Shown in pieces: positions 9,187-18,000 of a DNA stretch of 64,000 nucleotides. The notes below the pieces were generated by a model, which was given only the letters and a program-made list of their open reading frames with translations, did no database searches and was not told the DNA's origin. Origin of the DNA: an uncultured Candidatus Melainabacteria bacterium (lineage in GTDB: Bacteria > Cyanobacteriota > Vampirovibrionia > Gastranaerophilales > Gastranaerophilaceae). Numbering within the stretch: the first letter of the stretch is position 1; each line of letters opens with the position of its first letter. The stretch lies in contig CAKVIE010000001.1 of assembly GCA_934754505.1 (NCBI GenBank), positions 124,001-188,000 on the forward strand, given 5' to 3'. The translations under genes were made by a program, and so were the position numbers.

Positions 9187-10290
9187 ATGACAAATCTTTG
9201 GGAAAAATATGCAAAAGTATTGGTTGAATATTCAACAAATGTTCAGAAAGGTGAATTGACGGTTATTTCAGCATCGAGTCCGCAGGCAACCCCTTTGATT
9301 AGAGAAATTTATAAATTAGTTCTTCAAAAAGGTGCATATCCTATAATCAGATGCGGTTTAGAGGGAATGACCGAAACATATTTGAAATATGCAGAAGATG
9401 ACCAGCTTTCTTATATTGACCCTATGTTGCAGGTTGAATATGAAAAAGCTCAAAACTTTATTTCGTTAGGAGCTCCATTTAATACGAAAAGCCTTGCAAA
9501 AGCAGATTCTAAGAAACTTGCAAAACGCTCTGCTGCGACAAAGAAGTTATCAGAATTGATGTTATCAAGAGCGGCAAAAGGCGAATTAAAATGGGTAATT
9601 GCAAATTTCCCGACTCATGCACTTGCTCAAGAAGGCAGAATGTCTTTAGATGATTATACGGATTTTCTTGTTCATGCTTGTTATTTGCACCTTGATGATC
9701 CTGTTGCAAAGTGGAAAGAAATTGATGAAAAGCAAAAGAAAATTGCAGAATTTTTGAACACTGTTGAAAAAATTCATATCATCGGTGAAAAAACAGATAT
9801 TACTTTCGGTGTAAAAGGCAGAAAGTGGAAAAGCTGTGCAGGCGAATGCAACTTCCCTGACGGAGAAATTTATACATCACCGGTTGAAGATGAAGTTAAT
9901 GGTGAAATTTATTTTGACTTCCCTCAAATTTACCGTGGAAATGAAGCTAATGAAGTGTATTTGACAGTTGAAAACGGCAGAGTTACAAAAGTTAAAGCCG
10001 AAAAAGGCGAAGATTATGTAAACAGCATGTTCGATATGGATGCAGGAGCAAGAGGAATCGGCGAAATTGCTATCGGTACAAATGAAATGATTCAAGAGGT
10101 AACAGGTAACATTTTATTTGATGAAAAAATCGGCGGTTCAATTCACATGGCAATAGGTGCATCTTATCCCGAAACAGGCGGAAAAAATGTTTCAGGCTTG
10201 CACTGGGATATGATTAAAAACATGAAAAACGGCGGTAAAATTTACGCTGACGATAAATTAATATATGAAAACGGTAAATTTATAATATAA
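9187..10290 (+). CDS. M29-family aminopeptidase
   Basis: Metal-dependent aminopeptidase of the AmpS/PepS (M29) family; removes N-terminal residues from peptides in the cytoplasm. The metal-binding C-terminal half is visible: FPDGEIYTSP, then GARGIGEIAIGTN, GGSIHMAIGASYPETGG and LHWDMI supply the Glu, His and Asp ligands. Its 367 aa is typical. ACAAGGAG lies just before the ATG. One base separates its stop from the next ABC permease gene, suggesting cotranscription, perhaps linking peptide turnover with uptake (inference). Confidence 0.9.
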   Translation: MTNLWEKYAKVLVEYSTNVQKGELTVISASSPQATPLIREIYKLVLQKGAYPIIRCGLEGMTETYLKYAEDDQLSYIDPMLQVEYEKAQNFISLGAPFNTKSLAKADSKKLAKRSAATKKLSELMLSRAAKGELKWVIANFPTHALAQEGRMSLDDYTDFLVHACYLHLDDPVAKWKEIDEKQKKIAEFLNTVEKIHIIGEKTDITFGVKGRKWKSCAGECNFPDGEIYTSPVEDEVNGEIYFDFPQIYRGNEANEVYLTVENGRVTKVKAEKGEDYVNSMFDMDAGARGIGEIAIGTNEMIQEVTGNILFDEKIGGSIHMAIGASYPETGGKNVSGLHWDMIKNMKNGGKIYADDKLIYENGKFII

Positions 10291-10291
10291 A

Positions 10292-11164
10292 ATGTACAAA
10301 TATTATAAAAAATACGTTCCATATTTGTTTTTATTGCCCGCAGCCGTAATATTGGTAATGTTTTTTTTCATACCTTTTATTGAAACTGTTGCGTTGAGTT
10401 TTCAAAATTACTCGACTGATTTATATGCACCGACGTTTGCAGGGTTGGATAATTACATTGCATTGATGAAATCGAAAGAGTTTTATACTGTTGTATTGAA
10501 TACTTTTTTGTATTTAGTCGGAGCAGTGCCGATACTTGCAACTGTTCCGTTAGTGCTTGCAATTTTGATAAATCAAAAAATCAGATGTTTAAATTTGTAT
10601 AAAGTTTTGATTTATTTACCTGTAATTATTTCGATTGTTGTTGTTGCTATTGCGTTTAAGTGGTTATATGCAACTCAAGGTATATTGAATTATTTTGCGG
10701 AATTGCTGGGTTTTAATCCGTTGGAGTGGTTGACGTCACCTGATTTGGCGATTTGGTCTGTTATAATAGTTACGATTTATAAGGGAATCGGCTATTATAT
10801 GATGATTTACTTGTCGGCTTTAATGGGGGCGCCAAAGGAATTGCTTGAGGCGGCTGAGGTTGACGGTGCAAATCTTGTGCAAAAACATTTGAATGTCACA
10901 ATTCCTTATTTAATGCCTACAATAGCTCTTGTTGTGACTGTTTCATCTATTTCTGCACTGAAAGTTTTTGCGGAAATTTATGTAATGACAAGAGGCGGCC
11001 CGTTAGATTCAACTAAAACAATCGTTTATTACATTTATGAAAGAGCATTTGAAAATCTTGATTTGTCGATAGCATCAGCGGCTTCGGTTGTACTGTTGAT
11101 AATTGTTATGGCTTTTTCTGCCGTTAATATTTTAGTTTTTGAAAGAAAGAAGTATGAGCCGTGA
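10292..11164 (+). CDS. ABC transporter permease, MalF/UgpA type
   Basis: Inner-membrane subunit of a carbohydrate-type ABC importer. Six membrane spans are apparent; the first (YLFLLPAAVILVMFFFIPF) is near residues 9-32. The cytoplasmic EAA loop EAAEVDGANLVQKHL (about 187-201) contacts the ATPase. Its 290 aa is normal. It overlaps the next permease by 4 nt. No substrate-binding protein or ATPase is nearby, so substrate cannot be named; such systems often share a distant MsmK-type ATPase. Confidence 0.9.
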   Translation: MYKYYKKYVPYLFLLPAAVILVMFFFIPFIETVALSFQNYSTDLYAPTFAGLDNYIALMKSKEFYTVVLNTFLYLVGAVPILATVPLVLAILINQKIRCLNLYKVLIYLPVIISIVVVAIAFKWLYATQGILNYFAELLGFNPLEWLTSPDLAIWSVIIVTIYKGIGYYMMIYLSALMGAPKELLEAAEVDGANLVQKHLNVTIPYLMPTIALVVTVSSISALKVFAEIYVMTRGGPLDSTKTIVYYIYERAFENLDLSIASAASVVLLIIVMAFSAVNILVFERKKYEP

Positions 11165-12003
11165 ATAACCGTTTGAAAGGATTTTTTACCCATTTGATTT
11201 TAATCACGGTATCGATATTGTCGATATTCCCTTTCTTGTGGTTAATTTCGACTGCGTTAAAAGGACAAAGTGAAAACATTTTTCAATATCCGCCGCAATT
11301 TATCCCGAATTTTCCGACTTGGGATAATTTTGTCGGTGTTTGGAAGCAGATTCCCTTTGTTTTGTATTTCGTAAACAGTTTGATTACAGCGGCTTTTACT
11401 GTTGTTTTGAATGTTGTTTTTTCTGCACTTGCAGCTTATCCTTTGGCAAGAATGAATTTCAAAGGAAAAAATCTGATTTTTTATTTGATTTTAGCAACAA
11501 TTATGGTGCCTTTTCAAGCTATAATGCTCCCGATTTATTTAATTATTTTGAAATTAAATCTTGTTGATACCGTGTCGAAAGCTGCAGGATATGCAGGGTT
11601 GATTTTGCCGTTTGCAGTGAATGCCTTTGGTATATTTTTGATGCGTCAGGCTTTTATGGCTGTTCCAAAAGAACTTGAAGAAGCGGCATTTGTTGACGGA
11701 TGTAATATTTTGCAGATATGGAGAAAGGTTCTTTTGCCTTGTACTGCACCGACTTGTGCCGTACTTGCCGTGTTTACTTTTATCGGCTCTTGGGGTGAAT
11801 TTTTATGGCCGAGTATTGTTTTGACGGACAAGACTTTATATACACTTCCTGTCGGAATTAACGATTTGCAAGGTATGTTCAGTGCAAATTGGCGTTACAT
11901 TGCAGCTGGTTCGATTATTTCTATAATCCCGATTATTATTTTCTTTTTAGCTATGCAAAAATACTTCATTTCGGGGCATAACGACGGAGCTGTTAAAGGT
12001 TAA
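11161..12003 (+). CDS. ABC transporter permease, MalG/UgpE type
   Basis: Partner permease to the preceding gene: 280 aa, six membrane spans, EAA loop EEAAFVDGCNILQIWRK, and the usual C-terminal region (SGHNDGAVKG). It starts with GTG or at the overlap (GTGAATAAC) and its end overlaps the convergent miaA gene by 4 nt. Substrate is unknown because no binding protein gene is present. Confidence 0.9.
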   Translation: MNNRLKGFFTHLILITVSILSIFPFLWLISTALKGQSENIFQYPPQFIPNFPTWDNFVGVWKQIPFVLYFVNSLITAAFTVVLNVVFSALAAYPLARMNFKGKNLIFYLILATIMVPFQAIMLPIYLIILKLNLVDTVSKAAGYAGLILPFAVNAFGIFLMRQAFMAVPKELEEAAFVDGCNILQIWRKVLLPCTAPTCAVLAVFTFIGSWGEFLWPSIVLTDKTLYTLPVGINDLQGMFSANWRYIAAGSIISIIPIIIFFLAMQKYFISGHNDGAVKG

Positions 12004-12905
12004 TTTTTCAAAAATTCTTTTATGGTTTCAAAAATATCAGATTGGAAATTTTTATTGGTGTCGATATAAAACCATTTTAGGTCTTTTTCCGTGTTAAACC
12101 AAGAGATTTGGCGTTTTATGTAATGTCTTGTATTCTTTTTAATTTCAGAAATTGCCTCATCAAGAGGTTGTGAATTTTGCAAAACTTCTTTTAATTCTTT
12201 TATTCCGATTGTGTTGTTTAAAATATTATTTTCAAATCCGTATTTTTTGAATAAAAAGTCTGCTTCTTGCAAAAGTCCTGCTTCAAGCATTTTATCGACC
12301 CTTTTTTCGCATTTTTCGTATAAAAACTGCCTGTTTTCACAATTTAATCCGAGCATTAAAATATCATAAGGACATTCTTTCGAAGTTAGTTTAGCACCTG
12401 CATTTGTAATTTCTAAAGCTCTTACAATTTTAACTTTGTTATTTGGGTGAATTTTTGCCGCCATTGCAGGATTTTTTGATAATAATTCGGAATATAATTC
12501 TTCTGTCGGAATGGTTTCGGCTTTTTGGCGAAAATCTTTATCGGCAGGTACTTCCGGAATATCAAAAACACCGTTTAAAGAACGGAAATAAAGTCCTGTT
12601 CCGCCTGTTACAATCGGTATTTTGCCACGACTTGTTATATCTTTTATGAAGAAATCAGCATCTTTTAGAAACTGACCTGCGGAATAATCTGTATCAACTT
12701 CTGCAATGTCAGTCAAATAGTGCGGAATACCGCATTTTTCTTCTTCTGTCGGTTTCGCAGATGCGATATCAAGATATTTGTAAACGTATCTTGAATCAGC
12801 GGAGATAATTTCTCCGTTAAACTCTTTTGCTGTTTTGACGGCGAGTTCGGTTTTACCCGTTGCACTCGGACCCGCAATTGCTATTATTTTGGGTTTTTTC
12901 TTCAT
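12000..12905 (-). CDS. miaA: tRNA dimethylallyltransferase
   Basis: Adds an isopentenyl group to A37 of tRNAs reading UNN codons. P-loop GPSATGKT at residues 12-19, DSRYVYKYLDIASAKP, and GGTGLYFRSL are family blocks; KKNTRHYIKRQISWF near the C-terminus contacts tRNA. 301 aa, complete. The first 53 nt overlap the 3' end of the upstream membrane protein gene in another frame, so the two are translationally coupled. Convergent with the ABC permease, overlapping it by 4 nt. Confidence 0.95.
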   Translation of the reverse strand: MKKKPKIIAIAGPSATGKTELAVKTAKEFNGEIISADSRYVYKYLDIASAKPTEEEKCGIPHYLTDIAEVDTDYSAGQFLKDADFFIKDITSRGKIPIVTGGTGLYFRSLNGVFDIPEVPADKDFRQKAETIPTEELYSELLSKNPAMAAKIHPNNKVKIVRALEITNAGAKLTSKECPYDILMLGLNCENRQFLYEKCEKRVDKMLEAGLLQEADFLFKKYGFENNILNNTIGIKELKEVLQNSQPLDEAISEIKKNTRHYIKRQISWFNTEKDLKWFYIDTNKNFQSDIFETIKEFLKN

Positions 12906-13713
12906 AATATAAAAATACCGTTAAAACGTAATAAACAAGATATACAAAGGTTAATAAAAACGGCACAAATGCCAATATTCCATTGCCTGTGAAGGCTCTT
13001 ATAAATGTTATCGCCATATTGATTAAAAACATTGCTATAACTATCGCTAAAGACACTTTTATGTTTTTGAACATGAAAATTATTGATTTCCAAATGGCTT
13101 TCAACGGATTTTTGCTCGTATAGAAAATTGCGGGCATGAACCATAAAACAATCAAATTAAAAATCAAATAAAGAACAAAACTGCCTGCAACTGCCCAAAG
13201 AAGTATTGTCAGTTGTGAATGGCTGAGCGAGTTTTGAAGAAAATTTGTTATATCGTTTTGTGAGCCGCTATTTAATACAGTGAAGAAATCGTTCGGAAAA
13301 TTATATATGATAAAGATTTTTTTAGCCAAAAGTCTGTATAATTCCATAAGCCCATATCCAAGACCGCAATAAATAATCGAGATAACTGTTACGGGAAGAA
13401 TATATTCTCCAACTCCCGGGAAAAATTTCTTTAAAATCTCAATTTGATTTTTATTATGTTCTTCAAGAGTTTCGTATTTTTTGTTTTTTAATGAAACAAC
13501 AAATACAGTACTGTTATACCAACCTGCAAGAAATGCCGTTGTGCATAATAAAATCAAGATTAAAGTGAAGATAAATCCTATATCAAAAGATTTTTTGCCT
13601 GCTAAAGGAATTAACATTAGCATTATTACCAACATCCATATAAACAGCGGCTGGATAAGCATGATGTTATCTTTTAAAAGTTTTGCCGATTTCTTAAAAA
13701 TATTTTCATTCAT
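12853..13713 (-). CDS. Six-span integral membrane protein of unknown function
   Basis: Not recognised as a named family. 286 aa with about six hydrophobic spans: near residues 18-38, 45-70, 102-125, 170-195, 215-240 and 250-275. The layout resembles the DUF975/YciC type of membrane proteins (inference). The cytoplasmic C-terminus EEKTQNNSNCGSECNG is translated from the same DNA as the start of miaA, a 53-nt overlap. A TATAAT box lies 9 nt before the ATG. Confidence 0.7.
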   Translation of the reverse strand: MNENIFKKSAKLLKDNIMLIQPLFIWMLVIMLMLIPLAGKKSFDIGFIFTLILILLCTTAFLAGWYNSTVFVVSLKNKKYETLEEHNKNQIEILKKFFPGVGEYILPVTVISIIYCGLGYGLMELYRLLAKKIFIIYNFPNDFFTVLNSGSQNDITNFLQNSLSHSQLTILLWAVAGSFVLYLIFNLIVLWFMPAIFYTSKNPLKAIWKSIIFMFKNIKVSLAIVIAMFLINMAITFIRAFTGNGILAFVPFLLTFVYLVYYVLTVFLYYEEKTQNNSNCGSECNG

Positions 13714-13722
13714 AGTGCATTT

Positions 13723-13728
13723 ATTATA
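13723..13728 (-). promoter_or_regulatory. -10 box for the membrane protein/miaA operon
   Basis: TATAAT on the minus strand, 9 nt upstream of the ATG at 13713, giving a leader of only about 2 nt; no Shine-Dalgarno is present. Confidence 0.45.
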
Positions 13729-13778
13729 GCATAAAAAAAATAAATATTAAGATATAAAAGGATAATGAGCAAATTTAT

Positions 13779-13806
13779 TTGTACATGTTTTTATTTCTGA
13801 TAAAAT
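13779..13806 (+). promoter_or_regulatory. Candidate promoter for the GT2 gene
   Basis: TTGTAC (13779-13784), 16-nt spacer, TAAAAT (13801-13806), about 31 nt before the transcription-proximal part of the gene start at 13844. Moderate match. Confidence 0.35.
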
Positions 13807-13843
13807 AATATTAATTGAATAAGCAGTAAATACGGAAAGAAGT

Positions 13844-15157
13844 ATGAGAGGCAGATTAGTATTATTATCTATAATATTGGGATTATGGGTATTTTTGTTT
13901 ATATTTCAAAACTTTTTTAATACATTTTACGCATCAGTGATGATGATGGTGTTCATGGTGTTATATTGCGGATATATGTACGTTGCATTCAAGCACCAGC
14001 TCAGAAAGTTAAAGAAAAATCCTCCTGTTATAAATGAAAATTATAAACCTTTTATAACTATTATGATTCCTGCTCACAATGAAGGTTCAGTAATTGAAAA
14101 AACAGTCGAAAATATTATGACTGTTGATTATGACAATTACGAATTGATTTTGATTGATGACAGAAGCGATGACAATACGGCAGAAATTATTCAAGAAATA
14201 GCCCGTAAAAATCCGAAAATTAAATCTTTAATAAGAGATAAAGGTGCATTCCCCGGAAAATCGGCGGTTTTGAATGATGCACTTGAAATGGCGGATGGCG
14301 AAGCTATTTTGGTTTTTGATGCCGATGCAAGAATTAAACCGGATTTTATTAAAAAACTTTTACCGAAACTTGAGCCTGAAGATGTCGGAGCAGTTCAGGC
14401 AAGAAAAGTTATCAGCAATAGAAATGATAATTTTTTAACCCGCTGTCAAGATAACGAAATGGCTTTGGATACTCACTTTCAGGTTGGTAGAGATGCCGTT
14501 AAGGGTGCAGTTGAATTGCGTGGAAACGGCGAACTTATAAAAAGAATTGCTTTGAATGACATCGGCGGCTGGAATAATTATACGATTACCGATGATTTGG
14601 ATATGTCAACAAGAATGCAGATTAAAGGCTGGGATATTCGTTTTTGTCCCGAAGTTTCTGTTTATGAAGAAGGTGTGACGAAGTATATTCCTTTGTTAAG
14701 ACAAAGACGCCGCTGGATTGAAGGCAGTATCAGACGATATTTGGAAAACTTTTGGGCAGTTCTTTGTTCAAAAGACATGTCGCTTCGTGTAAGCCTTGAT
14801 ATGACTGCATATATTTTTGAATTCATTTTGCCGTTTTGGTTCTTTTCAGAAGTCGGTTTTCAACTTTTCAGATATATAAAATACAACGACAATCAGATTA
14901 TGTCGTCAATAATATTGACGGTAATGATATTCTTCTTCTTTTTGAGCGGTTTTATGTACAGCTTGAGAAGATACAACGGTTTAAAATTAGCAGATAATTT
15001 AAGACAATCTTTTGAAACATGTTTGTATCTGATAATTTTATGGTTCCCTATCGTAGTATTTATTGTTTTCAAAATAATTTTCACAAAGAAAACAATGGAT
15101 TGGGGCAAAACACAGCATGGTACAGCGAAAACACAAGAGGCTGTCCTTGTTAAATGA
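13844..15157 (+). CDS. Processive family 2 glycosyltransferase, membrane-bound
   Basis: Polymerising GT2 of the cellulose/poly-GlcNAc/hyaluronan synthase type. Two N-terminal spans (about 5-45), then the catalytic domain: MIPAHNEG, LILIDDRSDD, VFDADARI (D,D), TITDDLDMS, and RQRRRW, which contains the QxxRW processivity motif. Three further spans follow (about 320-410). 437 aa. The active site faces the cytoplasm and the polymer would be exported. Which sugar it uses cannot be read. No accessory export genes are adjacent; the next gene is yidC. Confidence 0.85.
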   Translation: MRGRLVLLSIILGLWVFLFIFQNFFNTFYASVMMMVFMVLYCGYMYVAFKHQLRKLKKNPPVINENYKPFITIMIPAHNEGSVIEKTVENIMTVDYDNYELILIDDRSDDNTAEIIQEIARKNPKIKSLIRDKGAFPGKSAVLNDALEMADGEAILVFDADARIKPDFIKKLLPKLEPEDVGAVQARKVISNRNDNFLTRCQDNEMALDTHFQVGRDAVKGAVELRGNGELIKRIALNDIGGWNNYTITDDLDMSTRMQIKGWDIRFCPEVSVYEEGVTKYIPLLRQRRRWIEGSIRRYLENFWAVLCSKDMSLRVSLDMTAYIFEFILPFWFFSEVGFQLFRYIKYNDNQIMSSIILTVMIFFFFLSGFMYSLRRYNGLKLADNLRQSFETCLYLIILWFPIVVFIVFKIIFTKKTMDWGKTQHGTAKTQEAVLVK

Positions 15158-15174
15158 TATTTTTATCATATAAT
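15147..15174 (+). promoter_or_regulatory. Candidate yidC promoter
   Basis: TTGTTA (15147-15152), 16-nt spacer, TATAAT (15169-15174). It gives a leader of about 30 nt carrying AAGGG before GTG 15211. Confidence 0.5.
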
Positions 15175-15210
15175 TAAGTAAGATTTACACATAATTGGAA
15201 GGGATATAAA

Positions 15211-16272
15211 GTGGAATTTTTTACAAATGCAACAATAGATTTGTTGAGAATATTAAGTAATATATGCGGAAGTTATGGTTTGGGAATCATTCTTCTTACT
15301 ATAATAGTAAGACTTTTAATGTGGCCGTTGAGTGTTTCACAACAACGCTCAATGAAGGTTATGCAAAAAATGCAGCCTAAAATGAAGATGATTCAAGACC
15401 GTTACAAGGACGATCCGCAGACAATGCAGCGTAAAATGATGGAATTTTACAAGGAAAACAATTTCAATCCAATGAGCGGTTGTTTCCCTGTTTTAATCCA
15501 AATGCCTATCTTCATTTTACTTTATACGGCATTGATTAGTCCTCAATTCATTGATTTAGCCGGAAATGCAAAGTTTTTCTTTATTAACAGACTTGATGCA
15601 ACTATCCGAGGTACATCAGCTCGTTCACAAGACGGAAGTTTTATGGTCGGAAAAACTGCTAATTTTGCATTAGGTAAAAAAGCTACTGTTTATTTCAGTG
15701 ATGGTACAACCGAAGAAACTAAGGTTAAAAATTCAAAAGATAATCTTCGTTATATGGATAAATTATTACCCGGCGAACCTGTTGAATTTAAACTTGCTCT
15801 CAATGCATTCCCTGTTGAAACATCTGAAAACAGAACAATTACAGGTGCTGATACAGAGATTACAAATATTTCGACAAGAGAAAGTGAAAACGTTAAGTTT
15901 GAAAGAAAAGGCGATATTTTAGTTGCTGATTGTCCGACAGAACGTGCAAATGAAACAATGAACTATGATGTACTTGCATTGGTATTGATTTTCGGTATTT
16001 CAATGTATGTCGCAACAAAGGTTATGACGTTTACGAACAAGTCGTCAGGCAGACAGCTTGATCCGCAGCAGGAAGCAATGCAAAAGACAATGGGAAGAAC
16101 AATGCCGATTGTTTTGACGGCAACATTCTTCTTCATTCCTATTCCTGCAGGTGTTTTGTTATACTTGGTTGTAAGTAACCTTGTTCAAATTGTTCAAACA
16201 GTTATCATTAATAAGCAATTAGATGCGGCAGATGCAAAACCTCAAGTAATTGATGTAAAACCGGAAAAATAA
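15211..16272 (+). CDS. yidC: YidC/Oxa1/Alb3 membrane protein insertase with a large loop insert
   Basis: Inserts proteins into the cytoplasmic membrane. The conserved core is clear: TM with Arg34 (IIVRLLMWPL), the cytoplasmic coiled hairpin (about 43-85, QQRSMKVMQKMQPKMK), then NPMSGCFPVLIQMPIF. The Gram-negative P1 domain is absent. Instead, about 120 residues (roughly 128-248), rich in beta-type and charged sequence (KKATVYFSDGTTEE, NRTITGADTEI), separate two membrane spans. The core resumes at MNYDVLALVLIF and ends with the last spans (about 290-340). Starts at GTG with AAGGG 7 nt upstream. 353 aa. Confidence 0.9.
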   Translation: MEFFTNATIDLLRILSNICGSYGLGIILLTIIVRLLMWPLSVSQQRSMKVMQKMQPKMKMIQDRYKDDPQTMQRKMMEFYKENNFNPMSGCFPVLIQMPIFILLYTALISPQFIDLAGNAKFFFINRLDATIRGTSARSQDGSFMVGKTANFALGKKATVYFSDGTTEETKVKNSKDNLRYMDKLLPGEPVEFKLALNAFPVETSENRTITGADTEITNISTRESENVKFERKGDILVADCPTERANETMNYDVLALVLIFGISMYVATKVMTFTNKSSGRQLDPQQEAMQKTMGRTMPIVLTATFFFIPIPAGVLLYLVVSNLVQIVQTVIINKQLDAADAKPQVIDVKPEK

Positions 16273-16274
16273 TT

Positions 16275-17312
16275 ATGAAACTTGAAGAATTTGATTACGA
16301 TTTACCAAAAGAATTAATAGCTCAATTACCGTCGCAAAAAAGAGAAAATTCAAAGATGCTTGTCTTAAACAGACAGGCTCTTTGCTTTGAAGATAAACAT
16401 TTTTATGATATTGTCGATTGCCTTGATGAAAATGATTTCCTCGTTTTGAATAATACCAAAGTTATTCCTGCAAGATTGTTTTCGATAAAAGATACGGGTG
16501 CAAAAATCGAGATATTTTTAGTTCGAGAAATTGAAAAAACGATTTGGATAGCTCTCGTAAAGCCCTCAAAACGTGTTAAACCACAAATGGTGTTATCGGT
16601 TGGCGAAAAATTATCTGTCGAATTTTTGGAAAAACTTGATGATAAATGGAAGATAAAACTTCATTATGAAGGGAATATTTTTGAAATTTTATCAGAGTAT
16701 GGCAATATTCCGTTGCCGCCTTATATTGAGCGAAATATGACGGAATCACAATATAAAAATCTCGATTTTGAGCGTTATCAAACCGTTTATGCAAAGCATG
16801 AGGGTTCTGTTGCTGCTCCGACGGCGGGATTACACTTTACAAAGGAAATCCTTGATAAACTTGAGCAAAAAGGTGTCGGTAAGGCTTTTGTTCACTTGAA
16901 TGTCGGTCTTGGAACATTTAAACCAGTTAAAGTTGATGATATCGAAAATCACCAAATGGATTCTGAAACTTTTGAAATTCCCGAAGAAAGTGCAAATGCC
17001 ATTAACGAAGCGGTAAAACAGGGCAAAAATATTGTTGCGGTTGGTACAACGAGTGTCAGAACTCTTGAAACTACAATGCAAAAATACGGTAAAATAATTC
17101 CTGTAAAAGACCATTCAGAGTTGTTCATATACCCCGGGTTTGAATTTAAAATCGTAAATAAAATTATTACGAATTTTCATTTACCTAAATCGACCTTGTT
17201 GATGCTTGTTTCGGCTTTTGCCGGCAGAGATTTTATTTTTGATGCTTATCATCACGCAATAGCTGAAAAATATCGTTTTTACAGCTATGGGGATTGCATG
17301 TTCATAAAGTAG
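16275..17312 (+). CDS. queA: S-adenosylmethionine:tRNA ribosyltransferase-isomerase
   Basis: Makes epoxyqueuosine in tRNA from SAM and preQ1. N-terminal FDYDLPKELIAQLPSQKRENSKMLV, LNNTKVIPARLF, the VAAPTAGLHFT block and TNFHLPKSTLLMLVSAF are diagnostic. 345 aa, complete. The start lies 2 nt after the yidC stop, so it is probably cotranscribed with it. Confidence 0.96.
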   Translation: MKLEEFDYDLPKELIAQLPSQKRENSKMLVLNRQALCFEDKHFYDIVDCLDENDFLVLNNTKVIPARLFSIKDTGAKIEIFLVREIEKTIWIALVKPSKRVKPQMVLSVGEKLSVEFLEKLDDKWKIKLHYEGNIFEILSEYGNIPLPPYIERNMTESQYKNLDFERYQTVYAKHEGSVAAPTAGLHFTKEILDKLEQKGVGKAFVHLNVGLGTFKPVKVDDIENHQMDSETFEIPEESANAINEAVKQGKNIVAVGTTSVRTLETTMQKYGKIIPVKDHSELFIYPGFEFKIVNKIITNFHLPKSTLLMLVSAFAGRDFIFDAYHHAIAEKYRFYSYGDCMFIK

Positions 17313-17318
17313 GCTCAA

Positions 17319-17999
17319 ATGGATATTTCGGAAAATTTTCAAGATAAAATCATAAATCAGGCAAAATTGTTGAAATATGCTTTTATTAAGGATAAAAACG
17401 GTTATCGTTTTGAAAAATATATCAACGATAATGATTTTTTGATGACTGTTTTGATAGATGAAAATGAAAAAATTCAGGCGAAAGTTATTGATATCTCAAC
17501 TTCTGATGAATATACACTTCATTTATCGGATGTTGCAGTTTCAAAGGGAGCTTTTGCTGCTAAAATCAGAGGTGAATACAATTCTGTTCTCGATGATATT
17601 TTGAAGAGTTGTTATGATTTAGATAACAACATTTTCAAGGAAATTACTTCTAAAAAAGTGATAAAATATATTAAATCAAATTATAATGATGAGCTTGAAT
17701 TTTTGTGGAAAAAATCTCCAAATAATGCAATAGTACGCCGAAAAGATTCGGCAAAATGGTATGCGGTATTTATGACAATATCAAAGAACAAGCTCGGATT
17801 TGCAAGTAATAAAATAGTAGAAATTCTAAATTTGCATTTAAAACCCCAAAAAGCAGAAGAACTCATTATGACAGGTAAATACTTTCCTGCTTATCATATG
17901 AATAAAAATCATTGGATTTCGGTTCTTTTAGATGAAAATACCGATTACGCCGAACTTTGTAAGCTTGTTGATGAAAGTTATACTTTAGCTAAAAGATAA
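17319..17999 (+). CDS. MmcQ/YjbR-family protein
   Basis: The C-terminal half (about 125-226) matches the MmcQ/YjbR double-wing fold: WYAVFMTISKNKLG, then FPAYHMNKNHWISVLLDE, the family's most conserved block, and a final helix EL..LVDESYTLAKR. The N-terminal 110 residues form a second domain that family members often share. Biochemical role is not established; the fold suggests nucleic acid binding (known of the family, not visible here). 6 nt after queA. Confidence 0.75.
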   Translation: MDISENFQDKIINQAKLLKYAFIKDKNGYRFEKYINDNDFLMTVLIDENEKIQAKVIDISTSDEYTLHLSDVAVSKGAFAAKIRGEYNSVLDDILKSCYDLDNNIFKEITSKKVIKYIKSNYNDELEFLWKKSPNNAIVRRKDSAKWYAVFMTISKNKLGFASNKIVEILNLHLKPQKAEELIMTGKYFPAYHMNKNHWISVLLDENTDYAELCKLVDESYTLAKR

Positions 18000-18000
18000 T

